From positions 21,619,411 through 21,683,410 of the forward strand of contig NC_067203.1 of assembly GCF_026262505.1 (NCBI RefSeq): a stretch of 64,000 nt of DNA. Direction: 5' to 3'. A model generated the notes under the pieces. It was not told the origin of the DNA. It made no database searches and worked only from the letters and a program-made list of their open reading frames with translations. This DNA comes from Trichomonas vaginalis G3 (lineage: Eukaryota; Parabasalia; Trichomonadida; Trichomonadidae). Positions 48,804 through 60,309 of the stretch are shown here, in pieces (the first letter of the stretch is position 1; each line of letters starts with the position of its first letter). A program made the translations under genes and the position numbers.

Positions 48804-50683
48804 TTTTATTCAATATCATGAATGTTTCAATATTTTGTATTTTCAACATTCGATGAATTTTGGGGTGACATAATAAAAATGTAAGGCGAATGACTGTAAA
48901 AAATTCTTTCCCAAATGATAATCGATTTATACTATGAATCATAACCTCTATATTTCTAAATGCGTTCTTTATGTTTTCTTAATTTGGGAAGATTCCTTCA
49001 AAATAATAAAGTGATTTACTAGTTCAAAAAAACCAATTTATTGATATACTGACGACTGACTTTCAATATCTTCATAGTTCCATTCATCTTCTTTGATTTT
49101 TTTATATTGGGAAAAATATTTTTTGGGAAAAATTTAAGTTGATCGATCACAATAATTCTGCATAGCCTATAATTTAATCTTTGATTGCTCTAACATTAAA
49201 TTTCCCAAATTTTAATTAATCACATGTAGAAAATAAGAAACACTTGAGGAGGAAAGAATTTTTGAGTCATTTTAATACCACAATAAAGAAAAAAAAGTTA
49301 TTAAGATTTAATAAAATAATAAAATTCATGATTTAAAAGACATATAATAATCGAACAAAGTTCTTGACTTACAAGTCAAAGTATCATTGCCGACTTGTGT
49401 TATAAAACATTAAAAAAAGATAATAAAATTTAATGATTTTCATGAAAAGATAAAGATTTTTCATGATAATTTCAAAATAATAAGAAAAAAGCACACATAT
49501 AACATTCAAACTACATACTACTTAATACCAAAGTTCTACTTTTCATTAATTTCGAATTTTTCATTTTATCATTTTAATTTTAAGTATTTTCTATATCAAT
49601 CATGATCATAGTATCTATATATCTATTACTTCTCTTAGTTTCTTTTGTTTGTAAAATATTATTTTTTTTTCTAACAAAGGTGACCAAACTATTTTTTGAA
49701 AGTCCGCCATAACTTTAATGGTACTATTTCAGCGTGTACAATGAATACAAAAATTCTAAGAGTGCCACATAAAATAGTACTTTAAACTTGAGTTAATGCT
49801 ACCAAGCAAATGTTAAAAAGATGACTTTAGTGTTTTGATAATCAAAGATTAAAATCATTATTGTCTAAATCAATAATCATAACGACAGAAGTTAATGTTT
49901 TTTCATCAGTGCTTTAAATCCACTTTTAAAAGTATACCTCAAAAATCAAAATATCAAAAAAAATTGGCCGATAGGTTTGGCTTTAATTTTTGTCTGCTTT
50001 TATGATTTGATATGGATGTTATAATTTTAAAAGTTGAGCCAAATTCACCAATAGATTTTTGAGATTTGCAAATACTCAATAATTTTCAGCGTGTTATCTT
50101 TTATTAAAAGAACTATTTGGTTTCAGTATCATATAAATTGATATTTACTTTCTATTTGAACCTTCATTTAGCTAATGATTTAATAATACAGATTTCATCT
50201 AGTCCTTATAAGAGAATTTTGAATTTGTTATAATAAAAAAACAAACAGATATAGCTTACACTTCTATAATAAAGATACCTTTTATAGAAATCAGTATGAA
50301 ATGTGTTTTGGCTTATTGGAAGCATATCAGACATAATCGCCATAATCAAAAAATCTATATACCCAATAAGTAATAAATTTGTCGATATAGATTTTCCATA
50401 AAATTAGTTTTTAGTCTGATCTTAAAATAAATTTAATTTTTTATAAAAAAAATCACATTTAAAAGTACCTTTTTAGTAGCTCGAAATCCTGTTGGTGGAT
50501 TTGGGGCGTACTTCAAAATTAGCTTTTCTTCTACATATGCAAGCTATATTTTAAATATGGGGCAAATCGGATCGGCGAAAGGAGTTTAGTTACCTTTGAT
50601 AATAAACAAAAACATAAGGCTGAGAGAGCAATCATCATTGAAATTAGCCCTCATTCAGATTGTATGTTAGAGGTATTTGAAAG
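48804..50683. other. Long AT-rich intergenic stretch
   Basis: About 1.9 kb without a credible gene on either strand. I see only AT-rich DNA, short A and T runs and no terminal repeats. The segment from 50440 to 50640 is slightly richer in GC and could be a decayed 3' region. Confidence 0.4.
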
Positions 50684-51328
50684 TCAGGCATGTGCTGGAA
50701 TCGATACTTGTTGACAAACTTTGTTTAATAATTTTGCCCTAAATTTAATAGGGCAGGGCATTGAGTTATTGAGAAGATTACGTATGTCCCATGTTTCGAT
50801 CTGTGATGGTTCTGGAATGACTTTATGTAACTGAACCGTTGGCAAAATCTTAGGGGTGATAGTTTCTTCTTTCTCTGTAATTTCTTGCTTTTTCTCTCTC
50901 ACAGTCCATTTTTTAACCTCGCTTTTATCATTAACTAGGAATTCGTACTGTGATATTGCCGCTTGTCCAAATGGAGCTCCTTGAGGGAGAGATGTGTAGC
51001 CAAGTTGCTGTAGAGATCCATTTATTGAAGATTTACACTTACCTAAAAGAATTCTTAGTTGTTGAATGTTAATAATTAAAGTTTCATCAAAGAAAATGAT
51101 ACCACAAACCTTGCAACGCTTCCATTTATCTTGCTCTGATGAATCTACATACTTTTTAATTAGATTTAGCTTGTCACTTAATGAATCAAGCCTTTCTCCT
51201 TTTCTTGATTTGTGAATTTGTTCGTAAAAGAAGTTCCTAAGTGAAAGATATCCTGTTAGATCTGTTTTTGATAAGATTTCCCAATGTAATGGCATGTTAT
51301 TGTCTGGTGCGATGCTACTATAGCTCAT
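50684..51328 (-). CDS. Initiator-binding-domain protein, IBP39-like
   Basis: The 214-residue protein shows the trichomonad IBD: PLHWEILSKTDLTGYLSLRN, then CKVCGIIFFDETLIINIQQL, then LLGKCKSSINGSLQQLGYTS and KKWTVREKK. IBP39 is the parabasalid protein that binds the initiator (TCA+1Y(T/A)) of protein-coding genes through a winged-helix domain. The C-terminal 70 residues are Pro/Glu-rich and do not look like the usual IBP39 C-terminal domain; they may recruit other factors. It probably acts in the nucleus as a transcription regulator. The gene is whole. Confidence 0.8.
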   Translation of the reverse strand: MSYSSIAPDNNMPLHWEILSKTDLTGYLSLRNFFYEQIHKSRKGERLDSLSDKLNLIKKYVDSSEQDKWKRCKVCGIIFFDETLIINIQQLRILLGKCKSSINGSLQQLGYTSLPQGAPFGQAAISQYEFLVNDKSEVKKWTVREKKQEITEKEETITPKILPTVQLHKVIPEPSQIETWDIRNLLNNSMPCPIKFRAKLLNKVCQQVSIPAHA

Positions 51329-51754
51329 GTTGATTAAAATTTAAATAAAATTTTATACAATCATTCCCTCTCAAAATTTCTTATAAAATTTTAGAATTGA
51401 ATGATTTACGATAATAACTGTCAATCTTTTAATTATCCAATTAATAATATTTGATTTATGCTATATTACTGAAATATAAAATAATATCATTACTTTGAAA
51501 AACATCATCGATTTTTCATTCAAAACTTGATTTGGTTAACATTTCTTATACCACTAGGTAATAAAAATCCAATATAAATTATTTTGCATTTATTCAATTT
51601 TTTCAAATGAGGACACATAGAAAAACCCATTGGCTAATTATAATTGTTTTGTATGCTGACTGGTCATTGATTTAATATCCAAATCGATTTCTTTAGTTAT
51701 TGAAAAGATCGAAATCTGCTAAATAACATTCTTCGTAAAATTAATGAATATTGT
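51329..51754. other. Intergenic DNA upstream of IBD gene
   Basis: There is no gene. It is AT-rich; the stretch next to the IBD ATG reads AAATTTTATTTAAATTTTAA on the minus strand, with no perfect initiator consensus. Confidence 0.4.
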
Positions 51755-51834
51755 GAGCTATCCGGGAACAGGACAAATTTGCCACACGGCACTTTTTTTA
51801 AAAAAAATTAATGGAGCGGAGCGATACTCTGCTG

Positions 51835-51885
51835 CAGGAGCCCCAAGGCTCCCAATCATTACGAAAGGGAGCCTCAGGGCTCCTG
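51835..51885. repeat. Hairpin with TTTCGTAATGATT-type loop (inverse)
   Basis: CAGGAGCCCCAAGGCTCCC pairs with GGGAGCCTCAGGGCTCCTG, with a few mismatches, around the loop AATCATTACGAAA. The loop is the inverse of that at 51955-52009. Confidence 0.7.
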
Positions 51886-51954
51886 AGAATCCATCAACAG
51901 AGGCCTTTTCATTTGGCCTCTGCTGATCAAAGATTCGGCGAAGCCATTCTTCGT

Positions 51955-52009
51955 CTCAGGAGCCCTGAGGCTCCCTTTCGTAATGATTGGGAGCCTCAGG
52001 GCTCCTGAG
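51955..52009. repeat. Perfect 21-bp-stem hairpin
   Basis: CTCAGGAGCCCTGAGGCTCC plus C pairs perfectly with the inverse arm around the 13-base loop TTTCGTAATGATT. Similar loops occur at about 60636, 60750 and 60875. Confidence 0.8.
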
Positions 52010-52015
52010 AAACCT

Positions 52016-52052
52016 CTTTGAGAAGGTTTTCTTTAAGAAAACCTTCTCAAAG
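52016..52052. repeat. Perfect 16-bp-stem hairpin
   Basis: CTTTGAGAAGGTTTTC pairs with GAAAACCTTCTCAAAG around the loop TTTAA. It lies just after the previous hairpin. Confidence 0.8.
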
Positions 52053-52145
52053 ATGATTGTCAGCATTCACTCAAAATCTACCAAGAGTTTCAAAGTTTCA
52101 AATCTATCTGAAATGAAGCTTTGAATCTCTTGTATATCTAATTGT

Positions 52146-52219
52146 AGAGGTACCTTTTCAAAATGTCTTCTATTGATTAAATTTAATCAGTAAAAGTCAT
52201 TTTGAAAAGGTACATCTCT
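52146..52219. repeat. Long hairpin with inner palindrome
   Basis: GAGGTACCTTTTCAAAATG pairs with CATTTTGAAAAGGTACATC; the loop contains the palindrome GATTAAATTTAATC. Confidence 0.7.
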
Positions 52220-52424
52220 ATAATTGCTATTGAGCATTCACTCTTGGAACCTTGGAGCTCTTGTGTAGTGCATGAAAACTCCAAGATTCTAGCATAAAAC
52301 ATATATCATAGACATAATTTCTTCAAATATAATTTAAGGTTATTTTTTAAAAAATTAGAAAAGCGTAATTTAAGGTTATTGAAAAAGTGACACTTGGCAA
52401 ATTTGTCCCGCACTCGAGCTATCC

Positions 52425-53063
52425 AATTTTTTTAGTTGGATGATCAATGGAGAATAAATTTTCAGCTATTGCTGACAATTCTTTCATTAATAATAAAATA
52501 TTTATCCTTATTCCGATATTAATATTTTGGCCGGTGAAGATGTCAGAGACAAAATCGTTAAAATTGTTCAACGATTTTTAATTGTTTTCCAGAACCTGTC
52601 GGTGTTATCGATCATTTCGTTCTTAAGGCTATTGTTCATCTAGTATTTCTTGTATGAGCAAATTGGACGCTCTCCTTTGCAATGAAATAACCTCAAAGTT
52701 TCAATTATGGGAAATCCTACTGTACTTCATTTCAAGACACAAAAAATTATATAATCGCACAGCTTAACTGTTGTATTATTCATTATGTGATGATAATTTG
52801 GAAGCAATTGTTGGAAATATAATTTTTATTTAATATGATCCATTTTGAACATATTCAATAATCATATGAATCTTGTATGTATGAAATAATATAGTCTTGT
52901 TCATTTTAACTATTAATAAAATTTTCAACTTGAAAAATATCTCAAAATGTAACTTTAAAATTGAAAATATCATTGAGCCTATGAATGATCATTTGATAAT
53001 TGTTGTTTAAAATATGTATTATCTATTTTCTTTATTGCCGTTTAAAAATTCGAGTTGCATAAA
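52425..53063. other. AT-rich intergenic DNA
   Basis: There is no gene that I can support. The sequence is AT-rich with no terminal repeats. The final bases before 53064 read TTCGAGTTGCATAAA. Confidence 0.4.
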
Positions 53064-53807
53064 ATGTCGAAAAACAATGAATTGACTCCTCATGATATTG
53101 AATATTATGATGAAATGACAGTTCCTGAAATCAACGATTTCATTCAGGCGCTTATTCAAGATTTACAATTCGAAGCAGTCCCAATAGCTCAAAAAGCTAT
53201 CAAAAATAAGCAACAAAACGCAGAAATAGAAGCAAAAGAAACTATTGAAAATAATTTCAAGACTGAGTGTGTAGAAGCCAAAGATTTATATGAAATACAG
53301 TTAAATGATCTTGAAAAGCAATACAAAGCAAAAGAAATTCAAATTCGCGAAAAAATTGATGAAGCATTCAAGAAGATGAAAGAAATGCACATCGAACAAC
53401 TTGTTGAAATTGAGAAGAAATTTGCTGCAGCAATAATTAAATCACAAGAAAAACCAGTAAAGGAACAACTCGAAATCGAAGAACAAGCAAGAAGAATTGC
53501 TCGTGATGGTGATATAGAAAGTGCTATTAAGTACAGAAAAATGGCAGAAGAAACAAAAGTTAAAGTATTGGACCAACGTAGAGATGCTATAGAAGCAATG
53601 TATAACGAGAAAAGATTACAAGCCCGTCAAAGACAGCAAAAAGAACTTCAAATTCTCCAAGAAAAATTAATCAAGAAACTGAAAGCATTAGAAACAAGTA
53701 AGAAGGAAGATTTAGTTGAAAGAGAGAAGGCGTTAAATGTATCTGTTCGTGCTGCAGAACAAAAGAGGGCAAATAAATTACAGAGTATAGTTAAACCTCA
53801 TGACTAA
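53064..53807 (+). CDS. Coiled-coil protein, hypothetical
   Basis: I take the ATG at 53064 (MSKNNELTPHDIEYYDEMTV). The 247-residue protein is almost wholly charged coiled coil from about residue 35 to the end, rich in Glu, Lys, Gln and Ala, with motifs such as RIARDGDIESAIKYRKMAEE. A short N-terminal acidic part precedes it. Such proteins in trichomonads are often cytoskeletal; that is inference. It converges on the TRAPPC8-like gene. Confidence 0.7.
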   Translation: MSKNNELTPHDIEYYDEMTVPEINDFIQALIQDLQFEAVPIAQKAIKNKQQNAEIEAKETIENNFKTECVEAKDLYEIQLNDLEKQYKAKEIQIREKIDEAFKKMKEMHIEQLVEIEKKFAAAIIKSQEKPVKEQLEIEEQARRIARDGDIESAIKYRKMAEETKVKVLDQRRDAIEAMYNEKRLQARQRQQKELQILQEKLIKKLKALETSKKEDLVEREKALNVSVRAAEQKRANKLQSIVKPHD

Positions 53808-53918
53808 TTGATAAGATATTATTCTTTTTGTATAAAACATTAATTTTAATCGAAGTATCATGATTTTTAGAAATATACATGTTGTAATTAATAGAAAAAT
53901 AAACAAAAAAATATTTAT

Positions 53919-56900
53919 TTACATTCTTACAAAAATAATATGAGACAAATTCACTATTTCCGTTTGTTCACCCTTCCTTATTTTGAAGTATCCTGTCTGA
54001 TAAATGCCTGGAGTGATTGGTTGTGCGATAAATGTGATTTTTTCTTCTTCTCCTGGTTGCAATGGTCTGATTTTCTTTTTAATTGTTCCTGTCCAAAGCA
54101 AATGTTCGGATTTGGTTAGTGCTGACTTGTAAGGAGAAATCAAAAGCTCTTTTGAAGGTTGATTTCCGTGATTTTTGATGCAAACTTGAACTTCGATCTT
54201 TGCATCATGAGAAAACGTGACTTCTGAGTCAGCAAATATTGAAAATCGGACATCTTCTGTTGGTTTGGTGAATCCTTCAATAAAGAAGTGGGAAATAGTG
54301 TTTTCTGGTGTTTTCATTTGAACAATTCCGCAATATACTGATGTATCTAGCATAGAAAGCTCTTTCTGGTCGAGTGTTGAGTCTGGATCATCAATGATTT
54401 GATTAATCAGCGAGAAATGGGAGTGTTTCGGAACTTTTGTTGGAGAAAAGTCTAATATCTTCTTGCCGATGATAGAAATCTTATCGATTTCGATATCATT
54501 TTCATCGGTAGAAATTTCTGACAACAAAATCTGCCGATCAACGAACGTTTGGTGGTTAATTATCCTTGATGAATAGCTCTCATGTCTGACAACATCGAAT
54601 TTCAAAACATATGGAACGAATCTCCAAGAAGATTTTTCATCGGATCGGAAATTGAACAAAAACTTGATAACGGCTTGTCCTTCGGTAATGAAATGGAGGG
54701 TAAATGGTATGTTAGTTGTCTCTTTCTCTTTTAACCCTTCTTGTAAAGCAAATTTTGTGATTAATTTCTTTTCAAGTTCTTGTCCTGGATTTTCGAACTT
54801 GAAATTGGACGCGTTATCAGAAATTGCAGCTATTTCCGATATGGGTTTGGTTCCGAAATTCGTGAGTTTACAAAAACCGCTGACTGTTTGGCCGGCAGAA
54901 ATTTTTGTTGGAATTTCTTCAAAAGAAACCGATAAAGATGGGAAAGTATCGACGACATTAAATTCTACAGGATCAAAGGAGATAATATCATCAATGATGC
55001 ACCAGTATCGGAACGATAGACTTTGTAATTTGTAAAGTCCACTTTTTGACGGTTTTAATGTGAATTTCAAAATTGCCGACTGATTTTTGCCAACTTCTAC
55101 ACTTTGGATGACCGAGCAGTTGAGATCTGGGCCTTCATTGAGAAGCTTAAGATTTGAAAGCATCAAACTGAAATTCCTTCTGTTTTTAATTGGAATTTCG
55201 ACAATAATTTCTTCTCCAACAACAAAAGTTTGTTCTTTTGGCCTGTCTTTCGATTGCCAAAGCATAGTAATGGCTCCAACACCACGAACTGACTTGAATT
55301 TCCTATCTTTGATGTCTAATACGTCTTCAAATTCTTTTTCGGCGAAATTGAAGTATTCAAGTGTTCCGTAGCACTTAATGTTGATGTGTGCTTTGTCTAT
55401 GAACAGAAGTGGTATGTCTTTGATCTCAATAATGCCTTGTTTCGCTAAATTCAAAATTGAAAACAAGTTTTTGAGAGAAGATTCATCATGGCGTGATGTA
55501 TTTGATTCAGAAGAAACCGTCATCAAAAGAATCTCCAAGGAATCACGCGCTTGCTGTGAGTAACAGAGAGCTTTTGATAATTGAAGGAAAATGTAGCCTG
55601 AAATGTAGATCCATTGAGGTGGCATTGATCTGTAGCCATTCTGTGATGGTATTCCAGCAACGAAATATGTATTGAAGTCGTTCATTCCGTACATAATATG
55701 ATGAACTAAGGAAAAGCATCGGATTACGTGGCCATTGAGACCTAATTTAAGGTAGTGTTGGGCACTAATGAATAATGATCCAACAAATTTCTTCAAAAAG
55801 CCATGTCTGAAATAAAAAATTCCGAATTCTTCAAAAGCCATGGCTCTGAGAATTGATTTGAGCTTTGTATCAGTAATAGGCTTCAAACATCTGATGATTC
55901 GACGTTCCGTTCTATCAAAATCTTGGATATCAATATCAAATGATTCAATCATTGATAAATGTAAGACGTAACGTAGTAAAATGTATAGGGTATCTTCAGA
56001 TTGTACTTCATCTTGGAACAAAACTTTGTCTGGTTGGAAATTCTGCTTTGGATCGAAAATTGTACACAAAAGCTTCATCAAATGAACGTATTGGTAATTT
56101 ATTCCAGTCATGTTACTTGAAAATGACGAGAAAATCTTCAAAGCGTCTGAAAAATTCGACAATTGAAAGTTATATGTGGCCAATCTCAATTTCTGGAGAT
56201 TTGTGGGCTTGGATGAGAAGATGGACTTCTTTGTGTTTTGGTCTGGGCTGATAATCTTCTGTAAGCTTAAGTATTGGGTGTTTAAAAATGTCAAATTTAT
56301 GTGTTGGAAAATATCTGACATAGAATTCTGGAAATTGTTTATATGCATGGGGAAAACAAGGTCGAAAGCCGAAAACCCATGGAATTTTGAGAGTTCTTGG
56401 GGATCATCCGATAAATAAACCAAAATGTGGCAACAATTCTTCGCAAGTAGTTTCAATTCATCACCATTAGATAGTTCAGCGTATAAGTCGGGTATTTGTA
56501 AATTCTTAAGTCGATTTTGTGGTAAATTTTGGATTCCATCTGATGAAATGTATAAAAAGCAAAATGGTACGTCTGTTAAGAATCCTTTTTGGAACTGTGT
56601 ATTTTGGAAAATGAATTGTCGAAACCACGTGAACCATGGAGTATGATGATCTAAATTGTTTAAATTAAACATAGTTGTTCTCATTTTCAGGTTGTATTTA
56701 TCTACTATTTGCTTGTGGTTTGACAATTTAAACTCTTTGAAGTATTTGCTCTTACCAAATATTGATCCGATTTCATCTAATGCTTTTATTGAAAAATTAG
56801 TTATATCGTTGACTGATTTGGCGTTAAAAAAGTCTGTTGTGATGACTTTTATCGTTCCAAGAGAAGATGATGAGTTCGAAATTTTCTCAAATTGAGTTAC

Positions 56901-57011
56901 ATATTCAGAAACTTGAGGAAATCGCTCTAAAGTCTTTGGTTCTATATCAACGCACATAATAAATTGAAAACGTTGAGTGACTAGATCCTTAAATTCTTCA
57001 CCATGCTCCAT
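53919..57011 (-). CDS. TRAPPC8/Trs85-like trafficking protein
   Basis: The frame is about 1030 residues long from the ATG at 57011 (MEHGEEFKDLVTQRF); coding-like sequence continues 18 codons further upstream without a start, so the true start is uncertain. The N-terminal half has the Trs85-type alpha-solenoid look, with LKKFVGSLFISAQHYLKLGL and HVIRCFSLVHHIMYGMNDF. The C-terminal half has several Ig-like beta domains (LPSKSGLYKLQ type words, GQTVSGFCKLTNFGTKPISE). Trs85/TRAPPC8 is the subunit that marks the TRAPPIII complex for autophagy and Golgi traffic. The assignment rests on pattern rather than a search. Confidence 0.55.
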   Translation of the reverse strand: MEHGEEFKDLVTQRFQFIMCVDIEPKTLERFPQVSEYVTQFEKISNSSSSLGTIKVITTDFFNAKSVNDITNFSIKALDEIGSIFGKSKYFKEFKLSNHKQIVDKYNLKMRTTMFNLNNLDHHTPWFTWFRQFIFQNTQFQKGFLTDVPFCFLYISSDGIQNLPQNRLKNLQIPDLYAELSNGDELKLLAKNCCHILVYLSDDPQELSKFHGFSAFDLVFPMHINNFQNSMSDIFQHINLTFLNTQYLSLQKIISPDQNTKKSIFSSKPTNLQKLRLATYNFQLSNFSDALKIFSSFSSNMTGINYQYVHLMKLLCTIFDPKQNFQPDKVLFQDEVQSEDTLYILLRYVLHLSMIESFDIDIQDFDRTERRIIRCLKPITDTKLKSILRAMAFEEFGIFYFRHGFLKKFVGSLFISAQHYLKLGLNGHVIRCFSLVHHIMYGMNDFNTYFVAGIPSQNGYRSMPPQWIYISGYIFLQLSKALCYSQQARDSLEILLMTVSSESNTSRHDESSLKNLFSILNLAKQGIIEIKDIPLLFIDKAHINIKCYGTLEYFNFAEKEFEDVLDIKDRKFKSVRGVGAITMLWQSKDRPKEQTFVVGEEIIVEIPIKNRRNFSLMLSNLKLLNEGPDLNCSVIQSVEVGKNQSAILKFTLKPSKSGLYKLQSLSFRYWCIIDDIISFDPVEFNVVDTFPSLSVSFEEIPTKISAGQTVSGFCKLTNFGTKPISEIAAISDNASNFKFENPGQELEKKLITKFALQEGLKEKETTNIPFTLHFITEGQAVIKFLFNFRSDEKSSWRFVPYVLKFDVVRHESYSSRIINHQTFVDRQILLSEISTDENDIEIDKISIIGKKILDFSPTKVPKHSHFSLINQIIDDPDSTLDQKELSMLDTSVYCGIVQMKTPENTISHFFIEGFTKPTEDVRFSIFADSEVTFSHDAKIEVQVCIKNHGNQPSKELLISPYKSALTKSEHLLWTGTIKKKIRPLQPGEEEKITFIAQPITPGIYQTGYFKIRKGEQTEIVNLSHIIFVRM

Positions 57012-57065
57012 AAAATTTTTTTGGGAATCTTCCAAAATCTGAGCTGAAATTTCTAAAACAAACAA

Positions 57066-57645
57066 ACTCCCATCATTGTTCCAAATTTAATTTCTCGCAC
57101 AATTACCTGGAAAATCCTTAATTTTTATTGTGAATATCTGTTAAATAAAGTAAAAAGCTAAAATTTAATAAAATTCAGGTTTTAAACAGCAACTAAAAGC
57201 GAATTACATCAGTTCAAAATATCAAATTATTTTTGAAATTGAAAAAATAATATGAAATTTGGTGAATTTGTTGATTAAATCCTGAATTATGAAAAAATTT
57301 TGGAAAATAAATCGATAGATATTTAGTTTATTTTGAACTAATTCGGAATTTCCTTGGATAAATTCTAAGATAGATTAAAATTTCGATTTTTTTGATTTTG
57401 AATTTTATGGATCTCGCTTTCGGAACTTGTAAACAATTTTATTAAATGATTTAATTTTAATTTATTACTAAAATAGCTCATTTCAGATCAAAATCAGATC
57501 CGATATTTCGATATCTCAGAAATTTCATGGAATTTGGTATCAACAACAGAATCAACATATTGAACTTGATATGAATTTGTTGTATTCTTAGTAAAAAAAA
57601 GTTTTTTTTGTAATTATTTAGAGTCTGAATATTTTTGTAATGTTT
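57066..57645. other. Intergenic DNA between TRAPPC8-like and uS5 genes
   Basis: There is no gene. It is AT-rich, with the 3' end of uS5 at one side and the uncertain 5' end of the TRAPPC8-like gene at the other. Confidence 0.4.
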
Positions 57646-58452
57646 TTACTCGTCGGCTTCAACTTTCTTCTTGCCGTGGAGCCAGTCGGAATTCTTGACA
57701 AATGGGTGCTCTTCGAAAGCGCGGTCTTCCCACTGGTCTGGTGTGAGGAACTTGAATGTTTCCTCCATGGCCTTGTATGTGGCGACAAGGAAGTTGAATG
57801 TTGTCTTTGTGTGGCCGAGGGAAGATGTGAAGAGATCTTCGAAGCCAGCCATTGTGAGGAGCTTCTTAGCGGCTGTACCAGCGACGATGCCGGAACCACG
57901 TGGAGCTGGGATTAAGCGCATACGGATGGAACCGCACTTGCCTGTGACTGTGTTTGGAACTGTATGTGGAAGACCGATCTTGTTGCCCCAATAGCCACGG
58001 CGAACTGGAAGGATGGAAAGCTTGGCATAGATTGTGGCGCCCTTGATAGCGTTGGCAACTTCAGCGGCTGTCTTGATACCAAGACCGATATGGCCCTTGC
58101 CATCACCGACAGCAGCGATAGCTTTAAAGCGGGTACGCTGGCCGGCACGTGTCTGCTTCTGGACTGGCATGATCTTCATGATCTCATCCTTGAGATCCTC
58201 ACCAAGGAGATGCTCGACAATTTCGGCTTCCTTGATTGGGATAGCGTGGTAGAAGATCTCCTCGATAGATTTTATCTTGCCAGACTTGACGAGGCGGCCA
58301 AGCTTTGTGCGTGGCTGCCATCCACCCTTTTGCTGGCCACGTGGAGCGCGTGGACCACGTGGGCCACGACCTTCACGGCGTCCGCGCATTTCACCGCGGA
58401 GTGGTTGTTGCTCTTGTGCTGGAGCTTCAACTGGTGCCTCTTGAGTAGACAT
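57646..58452 (-). CDS. RPS2: 40S ribosomal protein uS5 (RPS2)
   Basis: The 268-residue protein is clear uS5: an N-terminal Arg/Gly-rich extension ([20 protein letters not shown]), the S5 double-stranded-RNA-binding-like domain ([19 protein letters not shown]), and the C-terminal S5 domain ([40 protein letters not shown]). It sits near the mRNA entry side of the small subunit. Codons are strongly biased to C-ending and G-ending forms, unlike neighbouring genes, as expected for a highly expressed gene. A possible initiator, TCATATA, lies some 40 bases upstream. Confidence 0.97.
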   Translation of the reverse strand: MSTQEAPVEAPAQEQQPLRGEMRGRREGRGPRGPRAPRGQQKGGWQPRTKLGRLVKSGKIKSIEEIFYHAIPIKEAEIVEHLLGEDLKDEIMKIMPVQKQTRAGQRTRFKAIAAVGDGKGHIGLGIKTAAEVANAIKGATIYAKLSILPVRRGYWGNKIGLPHTVPNTVTGKCGSIRMRLIPAPRGSGIVAGTAAKKLLTMAGFEDLFTSSLGHTKTTFNFLVATYKAMEETFKFLTPDQWEDRAFEEHPFVKNSDWLHGKKKVEADE

Positions 58453-59482
58453 CGAAAGGCAGGACCAAAACCGTTTTGTAAAGTATATGACGAGTTTACA
58501 AAAAATAATTAAAACAAACCTTTTCCTTGTTCATCTCAGATAATTCCTTAACACATGTAGATTCTATTTACTTTGAAATTAAATCTTATTTCGTTTTCCA
58601 TATCTTTTTTCGAAAATATCACTTTGGTTTGAGCGGCCTCATAACCTTAATTAGTTTCTTCCCCATGTGAAAATCACAATCAAACTTTGCATTATGATGT
58701 TGCTCATTAAGATATCTTGGTATCGAAATTATTATACTTTTCAACAAGCGATCTCTTGATCTAAACATTGGTCGGATAAAGTTAGAGCAATTCTCAAAGA
58801 AAAAAAGAGTGAATAACAGATTTCGATATCATATCATCAAGTCTAGCTGATTGTTCAAAACTGTTGTATATTTTTAATTTAAAACAGTCAGGTATCATGA
58901 GCTACAATTCAAAACTCTAGAAATAGTTTTCCAATAGGTGGGTTGTGAAGATTTGGGTATTCACAGATTACTGTTTGCTTAGAACTCTGCATTTCTTATA
59001 AGAACATGAGGGTATTTATGGCACATTATAAAATTATAATAAATTCACGTCAAAAAATTATTTAAACAAAGATATTTATTAAGAATGCATTATCATCAGC
59101 TGACACTAAAGACTAGATCCAGTACAATATAAGTAATTGCTAACTTTGTACGTATGACACATTTCGAACCGATATCACCAAGTTTGCTGAATAATCGGAT
59201 TTAGTAATGCAACAACGAATAAGGAAGCATAATTTGATACTAAAAAGCTCAAATTTACAACCAAATTAAAAGATTGTAATGAACAAAGATGATTGCAGAT
59301 AATTATTGATAATTTTCAGGTAGCCCATAGAATAATTTGAGATACAAAATTTAACCCAAAAATAATTTGACCAAAACACAAGACATATTGTGCATATATA
59401 ATTTTTTTATTTTGGTTGAGAGATCATTTTTCAATGCTTTTTTCAAGAAAAATTAAAATTAAATAATAATTCATCCAGAAAC
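58453..59482. other. Intergenic DNA, about 1 kb
   Basis: There is no gene. It is AT-rich and carries the divergent upstream regions of uS5 and the transporter. I see no repeats or transposon ends here. Confidence 0.4.
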
Positions 59483-60309
59483 ATGGTTAACTATTCGAAT
59501 GTGGTACAAGTTGGCTTTGCTATGCTTGCTATTATAGCTGTTGGCTTCGTATTATCCAAACTAAAGATTCTTTCACCAAAAGATTCAGCAGCTATGAATG
59601 CGATCGTTTTCTGGATCGGATTTTTCCCGCTATTATTTAGAGGCATTGCTTCGAAGAAGCTAAAGGAACTCGATTTTAATCCGTTTGCCATTGCCGCGCT
59701 AATGTCAATCACAACATACGTTGTTCTTACATTACTAATGATATACCCATTCAAGAATCGCTTCAAAACGTATCTTGCAACAGTATTTCCCACTTGTTAT
59801 ATCAATTACGTCATTTCTGGAGTTCCAGTTTTTAATGCCTTGTGGCCACCAAACGAAAACGTCCTCATCTCAATGATGATGATGTCAAACGATATGATTA
59901 CATCACCAATATACTTCCTTTTAATAGGTATTTACAACGTTATTGAAACCAACAAAAGATTGGTTGCAGAAGGATTTCCAAAAGAGCGTTTTTCAATTAA
60001 AGTTCTCGGAAAAATACTTCTTACTGTCATAAATATAGATCCAAGGTGATGTGATTTTTGCATCCCTGGGATGGACGATACACCCAAAGTGTCACCTTTT
60101 TGGGATAACATGAATTTTAAATATCATGAGAGTTCTGCAAACCATATGCACAATATCTATTCAGCCTGACTTCTTGTATATATGAGTTAGACTTCTTAAA
60201 TATTGTGCTTGGGGCGATATAAGCATTTCCGAGATTACCATCGTGCTCTATAGTATGCTACTTCTCCCTGGTTCTAGCTCAGTTCCAAGGATATTGGCGT
60301 TCAAGGATT

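Larger units (their letters stand above)
51764..52415. mobile_element. MULE-type non-autonomous element with hairpins
   Basis: A 652-bp element with imperfect inverted ends of about 29 bases sharing GGACAAATTTGCCA, flanked by the perfect 9-bp duplication GAGCTATCC at 51755-51763 and 52416-52424. A 9-bp duplication fits Mutator-like elements. It has no transposase gene. Inside are long hairpins at 51835-51885, 51897-51922, 51955-52009, 52016-52052 and 52146-52219. Confidence 0.75.

Noticed and set aside
48804-50683. Possible RNA gene around 49360-49410 (ACTTACAAGTCA ... GACTTGTG)
   Set aside because: Only a weak, short pairing is present and there is no known RNA signature.
51744-52008. Two overlapping 60-65 codon frames in the 652-bp element
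   Set aside because: They follow the hairpin sequence and exist in several frames at once; no protein features.
54652-56895. Plus-strand frames in the TRAPPC8-like region
   Set aside because: They are antisense shadows of the long minus-strand gene with no recognisable features.
57640-58512. Plus-strand frames over uS5
   Set aside because: They are a by-product of the GC-rich codon bias in uS5 on the minus strand.
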